From: Rodentibacter sp. JRC1 | Lineage (GTDB): Bacteria; Pseudomonadota; Gammaproteobacteria; Enterobacterales; Pasteurellaceae | Assembly: GCF_020521555.1 (NCBI RefSeq) | Contig: NZ_BPWA01000001.1 | Location: 1,736,001 to 1,800,000 of the forward strand | Direction of reading: 5' to 3' | DNA length: 64,000 bases | Shown here: positions 45,612 through 54,368 of the stretch, piece by piece | Position numbering within the stretch: position 1 is the first letter of the stretch | Layout of the letters: the number at the start of each line of letters is the position of its first letter | The notes under the pieces: model-generated | Told to the model about the DNA's origin: nothing | The model's database searches: none | What the model saw: only the letters and a program-made list of their open reading frames with translations | Translations under genes and position numbers: made by a program

Positions 45612-45890
45612 TTATTCGCTTTGGGCTTCGGTTTCTTCCGCCACCTCTGTTGCCGCTTGAGCATTGTGATGATTATTGTGATGGGATACAGAACGCGCAG
45701 GAACCACAGTAGAAATGGCGTGTTTATACACCATTTGGTTTACGGTGTTCTTCAATAAAATCACGAATTGATCGAACGATTCGATTTGACCTTGTAATTT
45801 GATCCCGTTCACGAGATAAATCGACACTGGAATACGCTCGCGACGTAGAGCATTCAAATAAGGATCTTGTAAAGATTGTCCTTTAGCCAT
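45612..45890 (-). CDS. hfq: RNA chaperone Hfq
   Basis: Hexameric Sm-like protein that pairs small RNAs with mRNAs. From the ATG at 45890 (AAAGGA site, seven-base spacing) it is 92 residues: [20 protein letters not shown], the Sm1 [10 protein letters not shown] and Sm2 [12 protein letters not shown], then a short tail with HHNNHHN. An upstream start at 45977 would add 29 unrelated residues and is rejected. First of an hfq-hflX pair. Confidence 0.97.
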   Translation of the reverse strand: MAKGQSLQDPYLNALRRERIPVSIYLVNGIKLQGQIESFDQFVILLKNTVNQMVYKHAISTVVPARSVSHHNNHHNAQAATEVAEETEAQSE

Positions 45891-45986
45891 TTTGCTATCC
45901 TTTGGGTTGTCGTGTTTACGAAAAATATGACAGAAACGTATTATTTCTGTTCTGTGTTCAAATATAGCAATAAACATAGAATTTGT

Positions 45987-46961
45987 CTATTTGCTTTTGC
46001 TTTCTCGTAACTTTTTCAATATCGCCTTCATTTTTTCATCAAGTTGGGCATTGAAACGGAGCGTTTCCCCTGTTTTCGGGTGTTCAAAACGAATTGAACA
46101 GGCATGTAAGAACAAGCGATTTAAGCCCAAGGTTTGCATCTGTGTATCAAAATCTTTATCACCGTATTTATCGTCTAAAGCGATAGGATGAGCGGCATAC
46201 TGGGCGTGTACACGGATTTGGTGAGTACGACCTGTTACCGGAGAAGCCTTGACCAAGGTGGCGTTAGGATAACGTTCTTCAATAGAAAAACGGGTTTCGG
46301 AGGGCTTACCCTGCTCACTCACACGTACAATGCGTTCGCCTCCGGAAAGCTCATTTTTTAATAGTGGCGCTTGTATCACTTTTACATGAGATTGCCATTG
46401 TCCCCGAACCAAAGCTAAGTAATCTTTTTGTACGGTTTTTAATCGTAGTTGCTCATGCAGATGACGTAACGCAGAGCGTTTTTTCGCAATTAGTAAAATT
46501 CCCGATGTATCACGATCCAAACGATGTACCAATTCTAAAAAACGGGCTTCGGGGCGTAATGCACGCAATGCTTCAATCACACCGAAATTTAAGCCGCTGC
46601 CGCCATGCACGGCAATGCCTGAAGGTTTATTTAAAACGATCAAACAATCATCTTCAAATAGGATTTGGTTTTCAAGTGCGGCGACTTTATTTAAATTTTT
46701 AGAAACGGGCGTGTCATTTTTTTCCGATATGCGAACAGGCGGTATGCGTACAACATCGCCTGCCTGTAATTTATATTCCGGCTTAATACGTCCTTTATTC
46801 ACGCGTACTTCGCCTTTTCGCACAATACGATAAATCAAACTTTTCGGTACCCCTTTCAGTTTTGCCAATAAATAATTATCAATGCGTTGGCCTGCTTCAT
46901 CTTCACTGATTGTCAGCTGTTTTACCGCCGAATTGATGACTTTTTCTTTTTGTTTCATCAT
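45987..46961 (-). CDS. rluC: 23S rRNA pseudouridine synthase RluC
   Basis: Makes pseudouridine at 23S rRNA positions 955, 2504 and 2580 (E. coli numbering). The 324 residues have an N-terminal S4 RNA-binding domain (GQRIDNYLLAKLKGVPKSLIYRIVRKGEVRVN, quoted here by its ends at about 24 and 55) and the catalytic HRLDRDTSG. VTGRTHQIRVH follows. Divergent from rne, as in enterobacteria, and next to hfq. Confidence 0.93.
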   Translation of the reverse strand: MMKQKEKVINSAVKQLTISEDEAGQRIDNYLLAKLKGVPKSLIYRIVRKGEVRVNKGRIKPEYKLQAGDVVRIPPVRISEKNDTPVSKNLNKVAALENQILFEDDCLIVLNKPSGIAVHGGSGLNFGVIEALRALRPEARFLELVHRLDRDTSGILLIAKKRSALRHLHEQLRLKTVQKDYLALVRGQWQSHVKVIQAPLLKNELSGGERIVRVSEQGKPSETRFSIEERYPNATLVKASPVTGRTHQIRVHAQYAAHPIALDDKYGDKDFDTQMQTLGLNRLFLHACSIRFEHPKTGETLRFNAQLDEKMKAILKKLRESKSK

Positions 46962-47366
46962 GCTTTTATCCTTTGAAAATCGGCGCGAATCATATCATAA
47001 AAGCGATTGCGAGGGTAATAATCGCCTTGCTAATTTGTCGGTTTCTATGGATAATAGAGCGTCTTTTTGTGCATAAATTTTTGCACTTCTAATTGACAAA
47101 CTTTGTTGGTGGAAACTCAATGCGGCAATCGGCATAAGACATTGATAATCAACATTTTTCTTTTTGAAATAAACCGACCGCTTGCAACACGTGCGAAATA
47201 TCGTGTTGTTTTATTACACAACCGTTTATTTATCGTTTTATAACGTTATCAATGCACCCAGCAACATACAATCGTGAGATTGACTGGCGCGAGAAACACG
47301 AGGTCGATGACGAAGCAAAGTGCGGTTTATTTTAAGGTAGTTTTTAATTTAATAAGAGAATTGACA
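46962..47366 (+). other. rluC-rne intergenic region with the rne leader
   Basis: About 400 bp with no gene. It must hold the promoters of rluC and rne and the long rne 5' untranslated region. In E. coli that leader folds into stem-loops bound by RNase E for feedback control of its own mRNA. Stretches such as ACACGTGCGAAATATCGTGT near 47190 can form stems, but I cannot show equivalence to the E. coli hairpins. Confidence 0.45.
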
Positions 47367-50195
47367 ATGAAAAGAATGTTAATCAACGCAACTCAAAAAG
47401 AAGAGTTGCGCGTGGCGCTTGTCGATGGACAACGCCTTTTTGATTTGGATATTGAAAATCCGGGTCATGAACAGAAAAAAGCGAATATCTACAAAGGGAA
47501 AATTACCCGGGTTGAACCTAGTTTAGAAGCGGCTTTTGTAGATTACGGCGCAGAGCGTCACGGTTTTTTACCGTTAAAAGAGATTGCACGTGAATATTTT
47601 CCGGCAGATTACGTATTCCAAGGTCGCCCGAATATTCGCGATATTTTAACCGAAGGACAAGAAGTTATCGTTCAAGTGAATAAAGAGGAACGGGGTAATA
47701 AGGGCGCAGCATTGACAACCTTTGTTTCTCTTGCCGGCAGTTATTTGGTGATTATGCCGAATAATCCGCGCGCAGGCGGTATTTCCCGCCGTATTGAAGG
47801 TGATGAACGTACCGAATTAAAAGAAGCACTAAGTTCTTTGGAAGTGCCGGAAGGCGTGGGGCTCATCGTGCGTACTGCCGGTGTAGGTAAATCACCGGAA
47901 GAATTGCAATGGGATTTGAAAGTGCTGTTGCATCATTGGGAAGCAATTAAGCAAGCCTCTCAAAGTCGCCCGGCTCCTTTCCTTATTCACCAAGAAAGTG
48001 ATGTGATTGTGCGCGCTATTCGTGATTATTTACGTCGCGACATTGGCGAAATCTTAATCGATAGTCCGAAAATTTTTGAAAAAGCAAAAGCGCATATAAA
48101 ACTTGTTCGCCCTGATTTTATTAATCGTGTGAAACTATATCAAGGGGAAGTACCGCTTTTTAGTCATTATCAAATTGAATCACAAATTGAATCGGCTTTT
48201 CAACGCGAAGTACGTTTACCGTCAGGTGGTTCAATTGTAATTGATGTGACAGAGGCCTTAACCGCAATTGATATTAATTCCGCTCGTTCAACCCGTGGCG
48301 GTGATATTGAAGAAACGGCGCTGAATACCAACCTTGAAGCAGCTGATGAAATTGCCCGCCAATTACGTTTGCGTGATTTGGGCGGTTTGGTTGTCATTGA
48401 TTTTATTGATATGACACCGATTCGTCATCAACGTGAAGTTGAAAATCGTATTCGTGATGCGGTACGCCAAGATCGCGCACGTATTCAAATTAGCCGTATT
48501 TCACGCTTTGGTCTCCTAGAAATGTCACGTCAGCGTTTAAGCCCGTCTTTAGGAGAATCATCGCATCACATTTGTCCTCGTTGTCAGGGTACCGGAAAAG
48601 TACGTGATAACGAATCGCTTTCCCTATCGATTTTGCGTTTAATCGAAGAAGAGGCACTGAAAGAAAATACCAAACAAGTGCATACTATTGTGCCGGTACA
48701 AATTGCCTCTTATCTGTTAAATGAAAAACGTAGAGCCATTAGCAGCATAGAGAAACGCCATAATGTAGATGTGATCGTTGCGCCAAACGAAGCAATGGAA
48801 ACACCGCATTTTAGCGTATTCCGTTTGCGTGATGGCGAAGAGGTGAACGAGTTAAGTTACAACTTAGCGAAAATTCACTGTGCGCAAGATGAAATTGACG
48901 AGGAGTCAACAATTGCCCGTCAGGCAGACAATCCGGTAGGGGGTGAACAGCCTGCAATCGAAAGTGCGGCTGTATCCCTTTCTATTTCTGAAGCGGCGCC
49001 AATACCGATGGAACGTAAATCGGATGAACCATCGCTATTGGCAAAAATCATCGCAAAAATTAAAGCGTTGTTTACTGCCAAGCCGAAGGAAGAAAAAACA
49101 AAAAATCATCGCAATAACCGTTCTAACCGCAACCAACGCCGTACACAAGATCGCCGTAATGCTTCCCGCCGTGCCAGAACGGAAAATATAAGTGATGTGG
49201 AAAAAGCGGAAGAAGAGCAAGTGCGTCCGACACGTGAGCGTAATCAACGCCGTTCCCGCCGGAACAATGTCGTAGATGAAACATTGAACGAAAGTGCGGT
49301 TAATTTTGCCTCTGTTTCTGATTCCGAAGTTCAAGAGGAAAAAACAGAGCAAGTGCCTCAACGTCGTCAACGTCGCGATTTGCGTAAACGAGTACGTGTT
49401 GATGAAAATGCTGCGGTAGATATTCGCAAAATAGAGAATAGTTCCGATGTGATCGAAGCTGCTTCGACCGTTACTCCGGCTGAAGTTAATATTCCGGCTG
49501 AAGCTGCTACACCTGTCGAAATAGTGGAAGAAAAACAACCTCGTCAGGAACGCCAACGCCGTACCCCGCGTCATTTACGTGTTGCGAATAGTCAGCGTCG
49601 CCGCCGTCAAGAGATTAAATCACCGATGCCGTTATTTGCTGCCGTCGTTTCGCCGGAATTGGCAAGCGGTAAAGTATGGGTGGATCATTCTGTGGTGAAT
49701 ACACCGAAAGAAAATCATTTCTTATCAGTGGATGAATTACTGGAACAAGAGAAAACCAAAAAAGGTTTTATTACGCCTGCGACAGGAATCGTGGTTCAAA
49801 ACAATCCGGTGGAAGTGAAACCTGCTTTAGATTTCATCATTCAACCGGCAAATGAATCCGTACAGAAAAAAGTCCAAGAGTCATTGGAACGTCTTAATGC
49901 AGAGAACGGAAAAAATGAGGTTGCTGAGGCTCAACAAAGTGAAAATGTTGAGATGAAAAATACAACGGAATTTGTCCGCACTTATGAGTTCAAGGGGCGT
50001 TTGGGGACGATTTCTTCCGTAACTCATACGAAATCCGAAATGACGCTTGCAAAAGCAGGTGATGAAATGGCAAAACCTTTTCCTATTGTAGAGTGGAATG
50101 AATCACGCTATTACTTCTACGGTAAAGGCGCTGCAGGGCATCATAGTGCAATTAGTCATGTGTATTCTGAGCCAACAAAAGCAAAATCAGAATAA
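47367..50195 (+). CDS. rne: Ribonuclease E
   Basis: Endonuclease that starts most mRNA decay and matures rRNA and tRNA; scaffold of the degradosome. The 942 residues begin [20 protein letters not shown], with an S1 domain (about 36-120). The catalytic aspartates lie in [14 protein letters not shown] and VIDFIDM, and the zinc-link is CPRCQGTG. The C-terminal half is low-complexity, with an arginine-rich RNA-binding stretch near 590-760. The terminal [10 protein letters not shown] resembles the PNPase-binding end of E. coli RNase E. The start is 31 codons inside a longer open frame. Confidence 0.96.
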   Translation: MKRMLINATQKEELRVALVDGQRLFDLDIENPGHEQKKANIYKGKITRVEPSLEAAFVDYGAERHGFLPLKEIAREYFPADYVFQGRPNIRDILTEGQEVIVQVNKEERGNKGAALTTFVSLAGSYLVIMPNNPRAGGISRRIEGDERTELKEALSSLEVPEGVGLIVRTAGVGKSPEELQWDLKVLLHHWEAIKQASQSRPAPFLIHQESDVIVRAIRDYLRRDIGEILIDSPKIFEKAKAHIKLVRPDFINRVKLYQGEVPLFSHYQIESQIESAFQREVRLPSGGSIVIDVTEALTAIDINSARSTRGGDIEETALNTNLEAADEIARQLRLRDLGGLVVIDFIDMTPIRHQREVENRIRDAVRQDRARIQISRISRFGLLEMSRQRLSPSLGESSHHICPRCQGTGKVRDNESLSLSILRLIEEEALKENTKQVHTIVPVQIASYLLNEKRRAISSIEKRHNVDVIVAPNEAMETPHFSVFRLRDGEEVNELSYNLAKIHCAQDEIDEESTIARQADNPVGGEQPAIESAAVSLSISEAAPIPMERKSDEPSLLAKIIAKIKALFTAKPKEEKTKNHRNNRSNRNQRRTQDRRNASRRARTENISDVEKAEEEQVRPTRERNQRRSRRNNVVDETLNESAVNFASVSDSEVQEEKTEQVPQRRQRRDLRKRVRVDENAAVDIRKIENSSDVIEAASTVTPAEVNIPAEAATPVEIVEEKQPRQERQRRTPRHLRVANSQRRRRQEIKSPMPLFAAVVSPELASGKVWVDHSVVNTPKENHFLSVDELLEQEKTKKGFITPATGIVVQNNPVEVKPALDFIIQPANESVQKKVQESLERLNAENGKNEVAEAQQSENVEMKNTTEFVRTYEFKGRLGTISSVTHTKSEMTLAKAGDEMAKPFPIVEWNESRYYFYGKGAAGHHSAISHVYSEPTKAKSE

Positions 50196-50284
50196 TGAGA
50201 AATTGGTGCAAAATAATGCACCAATTTTTTTATCTTTGAATTGAGCTAAAATTAATCACTTGATAAAAATATGGATTTTTATAC

Positions 50285-50313
50285 TTGACGGAGTTTGGTA
50301 AAAAACGTATCAT
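50285..50313 (+). promoter_or_regulatory. Promoter for tRNA-Ser
   Basis: TTGACG (50285-50290), 17 bp, TATCAT (50308-50313), followed by a GC-rich CACCCCGC discriminator of the kind found in stringently controlled stable RNA promoters. Confidence 0.75.
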
Positions 50314-50331
50314 TCACCCCGCTTAAATCAC

Positions 50332-50421
50332 GGAGGAATGGTCGAGTGGTTGAAGGCACCGGTCTTGAAAACCGGCGAGGGTTTACGCCCTCCGTGAGTT
50401 CGAATCTCACTTCCTCCGCCA
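50332..50421 (+). tRNA. tRNA-Ser (anticodon TGA)
   Basis: A 90-base class II tRNA with a long variable arm (GAGGGTTTACGCCCTC) and encoded CCA. The anticodon TGA is at 50366-50368 in loop CTTGAAA, with stem CCGGT/ACCGG. Reads UCN codons. Confidence 0.95.
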
Positions 50422-50431
50422 TCAAATTTAA

Positions 50432-50464
50432 AAAATCCCTTAATTGAAAAATTAGGGGATTTTT
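50432..50464 (+). terminator. Terminator after tRNA-Ser
   Basis: AAAATCCCTTAATT, GAAA loop, AATTAGGGGATTTT with one wobble pair and T run. Confidence 0.8.
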
Positions 50465-50478
50465 GCTTTTTTAGTATT

Positions 50479-51063
50479 TTATTTTTCCTGATTATTTCTG
50501 TTTTCTTGTTCTTCTTTAAAGGCTAAATATTCTTCTAGTAAGTCAATGGCTTCTTGGCATTTTTGGCGTCGTTGTTTGTACTGCGCAGCAAGTTGCAAGG
50601 CTTTCTTTTGTTTTTCCACATGGGATTCCGTGTGGGCAAGATCCCGTTGTTGTTGATACAAACGGTTTAATTGTTCAAGCGCCTCATAATATTTTTCTAA
50701 ACGTTCGCGTGGCGGAAGTTTATGGATTTCGTGTTGTGTTTTTTTTATCGGTGTTGGTTTTTGTTGCTTTTGTAAGATCAAAGGTTTGCTTTTTCGATTT
50801 AATGCCTCCGACAATGCGGTACATTGTTTCAATAAAAGCTCGGTAATAAAAACATAATGATTAACATCATTAGAATTGAGAAATTTAATTTTTGTTAATG
50901 TTTGTTTAATTTCGTTTAGATAAAAAGCGGTAGTTTGTCCGTTTTCACTAAATAAAGTGCGGTCAAATTTTACGAAGATTTTTTCTTCGTGCTGAGCCGA
51001 ATAAGTTTGATGAAGTTGTTGTACTTTTTGCTCTAATGTCTTGATGAGTTGTTGAATGCTCAT
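50479..51063 (-). CDS. priC: Primosomal replication protein PriC (N'')
   Basis: Helps reload DnaB at stalled forks by a PriA-independent route. The 194-residue, glutamine- and lysine-rich helical protein has the family's FVKFDRTLF near the N-terminus and a long C-terminal helical region (KYYEALEQLNRLYQQQRDLA, QKCQEAIDLLEEYLAF). Its ATG follows a GGGGGATTTTT run that is also the right arm of a terminator hairpin, so its ribosome site is buried in that stem. Confidence 0.82.
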   Translation of the reverse strand: MSIQQLIKTLEQKVQQLHQTYSAQHEEKIFVKFDRTLFSENGQTTAFYLNEIKQTLTKIKFLNSNDVNHYVFITELLLKQCTALSEALNRKSKPLILQKQQKPTPIKKTQHEIHKLPPRERLEKYYEALEQLNRLYQQQRDLAHTESHVEKQKKALQLAAQYKQRRQKCQEAIDLLEEYLAFKEEQENRNNQEK

Positions 51064-51066
51064 AAA

Positions 51067-51088
51067 AATCCCCCAATGACGGGGGATT
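51067..51088 (-). terminator. Hairpin between the antiporter-family gene and priC
   Basis: AATCCCCC, six-base loop, GGGGGATT. Read on the minus strand it ends in TTTTT and the priC ATG follows at once. It can act as a terminator of the upstream gene and hide the GGGGGA ribosome site of priC. Confidence 0.7.
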
Positions 51089-51095
51089 ATAATCG

Positions 51096-52448
51096 CTAAA
51101 GGTACATTGCTGCAATCCAGCCAAAGATAATCAAAGGAATATTATAGTGAATAAAGGTCGGAACGACAGAATCCCAAATGTGGTCGTGTTTACCGTCAAT
51201 ATTTAAGCCTGATGTCGGTCCTAATGTTGAATCGGAAGCCGGTGAACCTGCATCACCTAATGCCGCGGCTACGCCGATAATCGAAACTGTTGCTAATGGA
51301 GAAAATCCGAAAGACAAGCAAAGCGGTACATAGATTGACGTGATAATCGGCACAGTTGAGAATGAAGAGCCAATCCCCATCGTAATTAACAAGCCTACAA
51401 GTAACATCAAGAAAGCGGCAATGCCTTTACTTTGAATTGCGCCATTGCTAAGACTTTGTACTAAATCGGTAACACCGGTGGTTGCATTGATGACATTCGC
51501 AAAACCTGAAGCGGCGATCATAACAAAACCAATCATCGCCATCAGGCGTAAGCCTTGTTGGAAAATATCGTTACTTTCTTTGAGTCTGAAAATACCGAAT
51601 ACGGCGAAGATGATTAAGCCGACCAAGCCGCCGATAATTGTTGAACTGGTGAAAAGCTGGGTCGCAAAAGTGACGATAATGGCAATCAAACTTGCGGTAA
51701 TTTGTTTCGGTTGAATATTGGCAATATGAGCTTCAATTTCTCTCGTTGTCGGTTCTTCAGCCATGACATTATATTCGCGTGGTTTGCGATAGGTAATAAA
51801 TACGGCGGTTAATAAGCCTAAAATCATACCGACCACAGGGAGTAACATCGCAAGAGAGACCTGTGATACATCGGTTTGTAATCCTAAGGTACTACCCGCT
51901 TGGTTAATATTTTTTACTAAGATGCTTTCGATAAAGATTTTTCCGAACCCCACAGGCAGGAGCATATAAGTTGCGGTTAAACCGAATGTAAGTACACAAG
52001 CGACAGCACGGCGATCGATTTTTAAGCGATTAAAGATAGAAAGAAGCGGTGGTACGACAATCGGAATGAATGCGATGTGTACAGGGAGTAGATTTTGAGA
52101 TGAAATAGAAAACAGAACCAATACGCCAAAAAGTAAATATTTAAACCATGCGAGGTTATTGGTTGTTGGGGTTCGATTCATTTTCGTAATGATTTTATAG
52201 GCGAGTAAATCGGTAATCCCCGATTTAGAAATAGCGATGGCAAATGCGCCTAACATTGCATAGTTCATCGCAACCTCTGCACCGCCACCTAAGCCGCCGG
52301 TAAAGGTTTCGATAGTTTTGCTTAAGCCGAGATCACCATATAATCCGGCGGTAAGTGCTGCGATAACGAGTGCGATAACCACATTGATGCGTAGCAAACT
52401 TAATGCCAGCAATACAATGATCGAGATAACAACGGGGTTTGATAACAT
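51096..52448 (-). CDS. Na+/H+ antiporter-family transporter, probable histidine transporter (YuiF-like)
   Basis: A 450-residue polytopic membrane protein of the Na+/H+ antiporter (NhaC-like, ion-transporter) superfamily, with about eleven segments and conserved SQNLLPVHIAFIPIVVPPLL and AALGDAGSPASDSTLGPTSG. Sequence alone gives only the superfamily. A histidine attenuator directly upstream strongly suggests that its substrate is histidine or that it feeds histidine metabolism. An AAGGA site precedes the ATG at a good distance. Confidence 0.82.
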   Translation of the reverse strand: MLSNPVVISIIVLLALSLLRINVVIALVIAALTAGLYGDLGLSKTIETFTGGLGGGAEVAMNYAMLGAFAIAISKSGITDLLAYKIITKMNRTPTTNNLAWFKYLLFGVLVLFSISSQNLLPVHIAFIPIVVPPLLSIFNRLKIDRRAVACVLTFGLTATYMLLPVGFGKIFIESILVKNINQAGSTLGLQTDVSQVSLAMLLPVVGMILGLLTAVFITYRKPREYNVMAEEPTTREIEAHIANIQPKQITASLIAIIVTFATQLFTSSTIIGGLVGLIIFAVFGIFRLKESNDIFQQGLRLMAMIGFVMIAASGFANVINATTGVTDLVQSLSNGAIQSKGIAAFLMLLVGLLITMGIGSSFSTVPIITSIYVPLCLSFGFSPLATVSIIGVAAALGDAGSPASDSTLGPTSGLNIDGKHDHIWDSVVPTFIHYNIPLIIFGWIAAMYL

Positions 52449-52615
52449 TGTGTTTTTCCTTATAAATAATAGAAGTATTAAAGTTTGGTTTTAAAGTGAA
52501 TTAAATTTAAAAATTTCTATTGCATTGTTGCTTATATTCATTTTGATTGAATTCGCTATATTTAATTTGGTAATGTCGCATAGTTAAAATTCCTTAGGTT
52601 GTTGTGATAAAAGAA

Positions 52616-52643
52616 ACCCCTCGAAAGCTGTCTCCCGAGGGGT
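52616..52643 (-). terminator. Attenuator terminator
   Basis: ACCCCTCG, loop, CGAGGGGT followed on the minus strand by TTTCTTTT. It lies between the histidine leader peptide and the transporter gene. Confidence 0.88.
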
Positions 52644-52704
52644 AAGATTTTGTTATCCTGTCTGCTCGGAAGAAATCTTCCAAGCACACCAAAAACCTGA
52701 AAGA

Positions 52705-52746
52705 TTATTCAGTTAAATGGTGATGATAGTGACGGATAATAGACAT
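52705..52746 (-). CDS. Histidine leader peptide
   Basis: A 13-codon frame, MSIIRHYHHHLTE and stop, with four histidine codons (CAC, CAT, CAC, CAT). A GGAG site lies six bases before its ATG at a normal distance. Its only role is as the sensing element of the attenuator. The composition and position make chance very unlikely. Confidence 0.85.
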   Translation of the reverse strand: MSIIRHYHHHLTE

Positions 52747-52776
52747 ATTTAAATCTCCAATTAAGAATTGGTTTTT

Positions 52777-52805
52777 AAACTACTGGAAAACGAAGACGAT
52801 TGCAA
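52777..52805 (-). promoter_or_regulatory. Candidate promoter of the histidine-attenuated operon
   Basis: On the minus strand TTGCAA, 17 bp, TAGTTT. The spacing is right and the start would fall about 20 bases before the leader peptide; the -10 match is weak. Confidence 0.45.
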
Positions 52806-52821
52806 CCTCTTTTTAAAAAAA

Positions 52822-53511
52822 TTAAAGTGCGGTTGTTTTTTCATTTGTTTTTTCGTTTTCAATTTCCGATACGGTATGAGGAAATCCGCCCAAATCTTTC
52901 AGATGATTTACCATATAACAGAATAATTCGGCGGTACGCTCCGTATCATACAAAGCGGAATGAGCCTGTTTTCCGTCAAAAGGAATTTTGGCGGCTTGAC
53001 AGGCTTTCACAAGAACGGTTTGCCCGAACATTAAGCCCGCAAGACTTGCCGTATCAAACATTCCGAAAGGGTGAAACGGATTACGTTTTACACCGGTGCG
53101 TTCAGCCGCAGCCATTAAAAAACTTTGGTCGAAAGTGGCGTTATGTGCCACGATGATTGATCGTTGGCAATCCGCATTTTTTTGCCCGCGGCGTACCATT
53201 TGAAATAATTCCGTTATCGCATTTAATTCTGACACGGCACCGCGTAGAGGGTTGTGAATATCAATGCCGTTAAATTTCAAGGAATCCGGATTAATATTTG
53301 CACCTTCAAAAGGCTCAATATGGAAATGACATTTTTGATCGGGGTGTAAATATCCGTTTTCATCCATTTTTAATGTGATCGCCGCTAGTTCTAATAACGC
53401 ATCTTTTTTCGCATCAAACCCTGCGGTTTCGACATCAATGATGACAGGGAAATAACCTCGAAAGCGATTTTTTAATTGATTATGATAAGAAATTTCTTGA
53501 GTATCGGACAT
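52822..53511 (-). CDS. rnt: Ribonuclease T
   Basis: DEDDh 3'-5' exoribonuclease that trims tRNA CCA ends and other stable RNA precursors. The 229 residues have D26 and E28 in [25 protein letters not shown], and the [14 protein letters not shown] segment that supplies the catalytic histidine and aspartate. C-terminal tail is a little longer than in E. coli and lysine/glutamate-rich. An uptake sequence overlaps its end. Confidence 0.95.
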   Translation of the reverse strand: MSDTQEISYHNQLKNRFRGYFPVIIDVETAGFDAKKDALLELAAITLKMDENGYLHPDQKCHFHIEPFEGANINPDSLKFNGIDIHNPLRGAVSELNAITELFQMVRRGQKNADCQRSIIVAHNATFDQSFLMAAAERTGVKRNPFHPFGMFDTASLAGLMFGQTVLVKACQAAKIPFDGKQAHSALYDTERTAELFCYMVNHLKDLGGFPHTVSEIENEKTNEKTTAL

Positions 53512-53534
53512 AGGTTATCCTTCAGAAAATAAAA

Positions 53535-53561
53535 ATAACGTAGGTGGTGAACCCACGTTAT
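53535..53561 (-). terminator. Terminator of gloA
   Basis: ATAACGT.GGT, loop, ACC.ACGTTAT with one mismatch, followed on the minus strand by TTTTTATTTT. It lies beyond the 95-bp repeat. Confidence 0.65.
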
Positions 53562-53576
53562 GAAAACACGATAAAA

Positions 53577-53672
53577 AATTATACGCAATCGCTTTGAGCG
53601 ATTGTTATGGCTCACGGCATCGTTGGCAAAGCCAACGTTCAAAATCTAAAGATTTTGTGACCGCACTTATGA
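53577..53672 (+). repeat. 95-bp three-hairpin repeat, copy 2
   Basis: Near-identical to 22565-22659: same order of the three hairpins (CAATCGCTTTGAGCGATTG, CGTTGGCAAAGCCAACG with a perfect stem here, AAAATCTAAAGATTTT) and the closing uptake sequence. Its last bases (TTATGA) overlap the stop codon of gloA, so it is tightly abutted to the gene end. Confidence 0.85.
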
Positions 53673-54077
53673 ATTGCCAAGACCGGCTTTTGCGCTTTTG
53701 TTTTCAATAAATTCGATTTTGTAACCGTCCGGATCTTCTACGAAAGCAATGACAGTGGTACCACCTTTCACCGGGCCCGGTTCACGGGTGACTTTACCGC
53801 CGTTTGCTCGTACGGCTTCACAAGTCGCGACAATATCATCGACACCAATTGCAATATGACCATAAGCCGTACCAAGATCATATTCATTTACATCCCAGTT
53901 GTAGGTGAGTTCTATTACCGATGATTTATCTTCATCGTCATAACCTAAAAACGCCAGCGAATATTTATACTCCGGATTTTCACTGGTGCGTAATAAGCGC
54001 ATTCCTAATATATCTTGATAAAATTTAATTGAACGATCCAAATCGCCTACGCGTAACATAGTATGTAAAATTCGCAT
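53667..54077 (-). CDS. gloA: Lactoylglutathione lyase (glyoxalase I)
   Basis: Converts the methylglyoxal-glutathione hemithioacetal to S-lactoylglutathione, the first detoxification step. The 136 residues have all four metal ligands of the E. coli type: H5, E56, H74 and E122 (in [20 protein letters not shown] and GYKIEFIE). Its stop codon is part of the 95-bp repeat. Downstream of it lies rnt on the same strand, after a terminator. Confidence 0.96.
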   Translation of the reverse strand: MRILHTMLRVGDLDRSIKFYQDILGMRLLRTSENPEYKYSLAFLGYDDEDKSSVIELTYNWDVNEYDLGTAYGHIAIGVDDIVATCEAVRANGGKVTREPGPVKGGTTVIAFVEDPDGYKIEFIENKSAKAGLGNS

Positions 54078-54368
54078 TGGTTTGTCCTTATTTTTAAATA
54101 AACATTTGCGAGAATTATGCCATAAATTGAATCATAAATCAGTAACGCATTACTACATTGATTCTTTGTATTGGGAATGGCATTGGATTGAAAAAACAAT
54201 CACCAATCATAAAGAATCTCTATTTCTTGATTTAAAACAATGTTACTTAAAATGCTGATTTGATTATATTGTAGTCTTAATTTATCTCTGATAAATTTTT
54301 CCGGGTATTAGGCGTAAATTACTTTTTTGCGGTGATACAAGTCTTTAAGTCTATTAACGGAGGTTCAT
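54078..54368. other. gloA-glpT intergenic region
   Basis: About 290 AT-rich bases between the divergent gloA and glpT, holding both promoters. A 44-codon frame from TTG 54127 has no ribosome site and I do not call it. No clear CRP or GlpR operator is visible. Confidence 0.4.

Larger units (their letters stand above)
52608..52765 (-). promoter_or_regulatory. Histidine attenuator
   Basis: Read on the minus strand: ribosome site, histidine leader peptide (52746-52705), hairpin GCTTGGAAG...CTTCCGAGC (52685-52664), then the terminator hairpin and T run. With charged tRNA-His plentiful the leader is translated quickly and the terminator forms; with histidine scarce, stalling at the four His codons should favour the other fold and read-through into the transporter gene. 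Confidence 0.85.

Noticed and set aside
49035..49574. 179-codon antisense frame inside rne
   Set aside because: It mirrors the arginine-rich, low-complexity part of rne; long antisense frames are expected there and it has no start signals.
54127..54258. 44-codon frame (TTG start) between gloA and glpT
   Set aside because: No ribosome site, no recognisable family, and aromatic-rich composition typical of translated AT-rich DNA.
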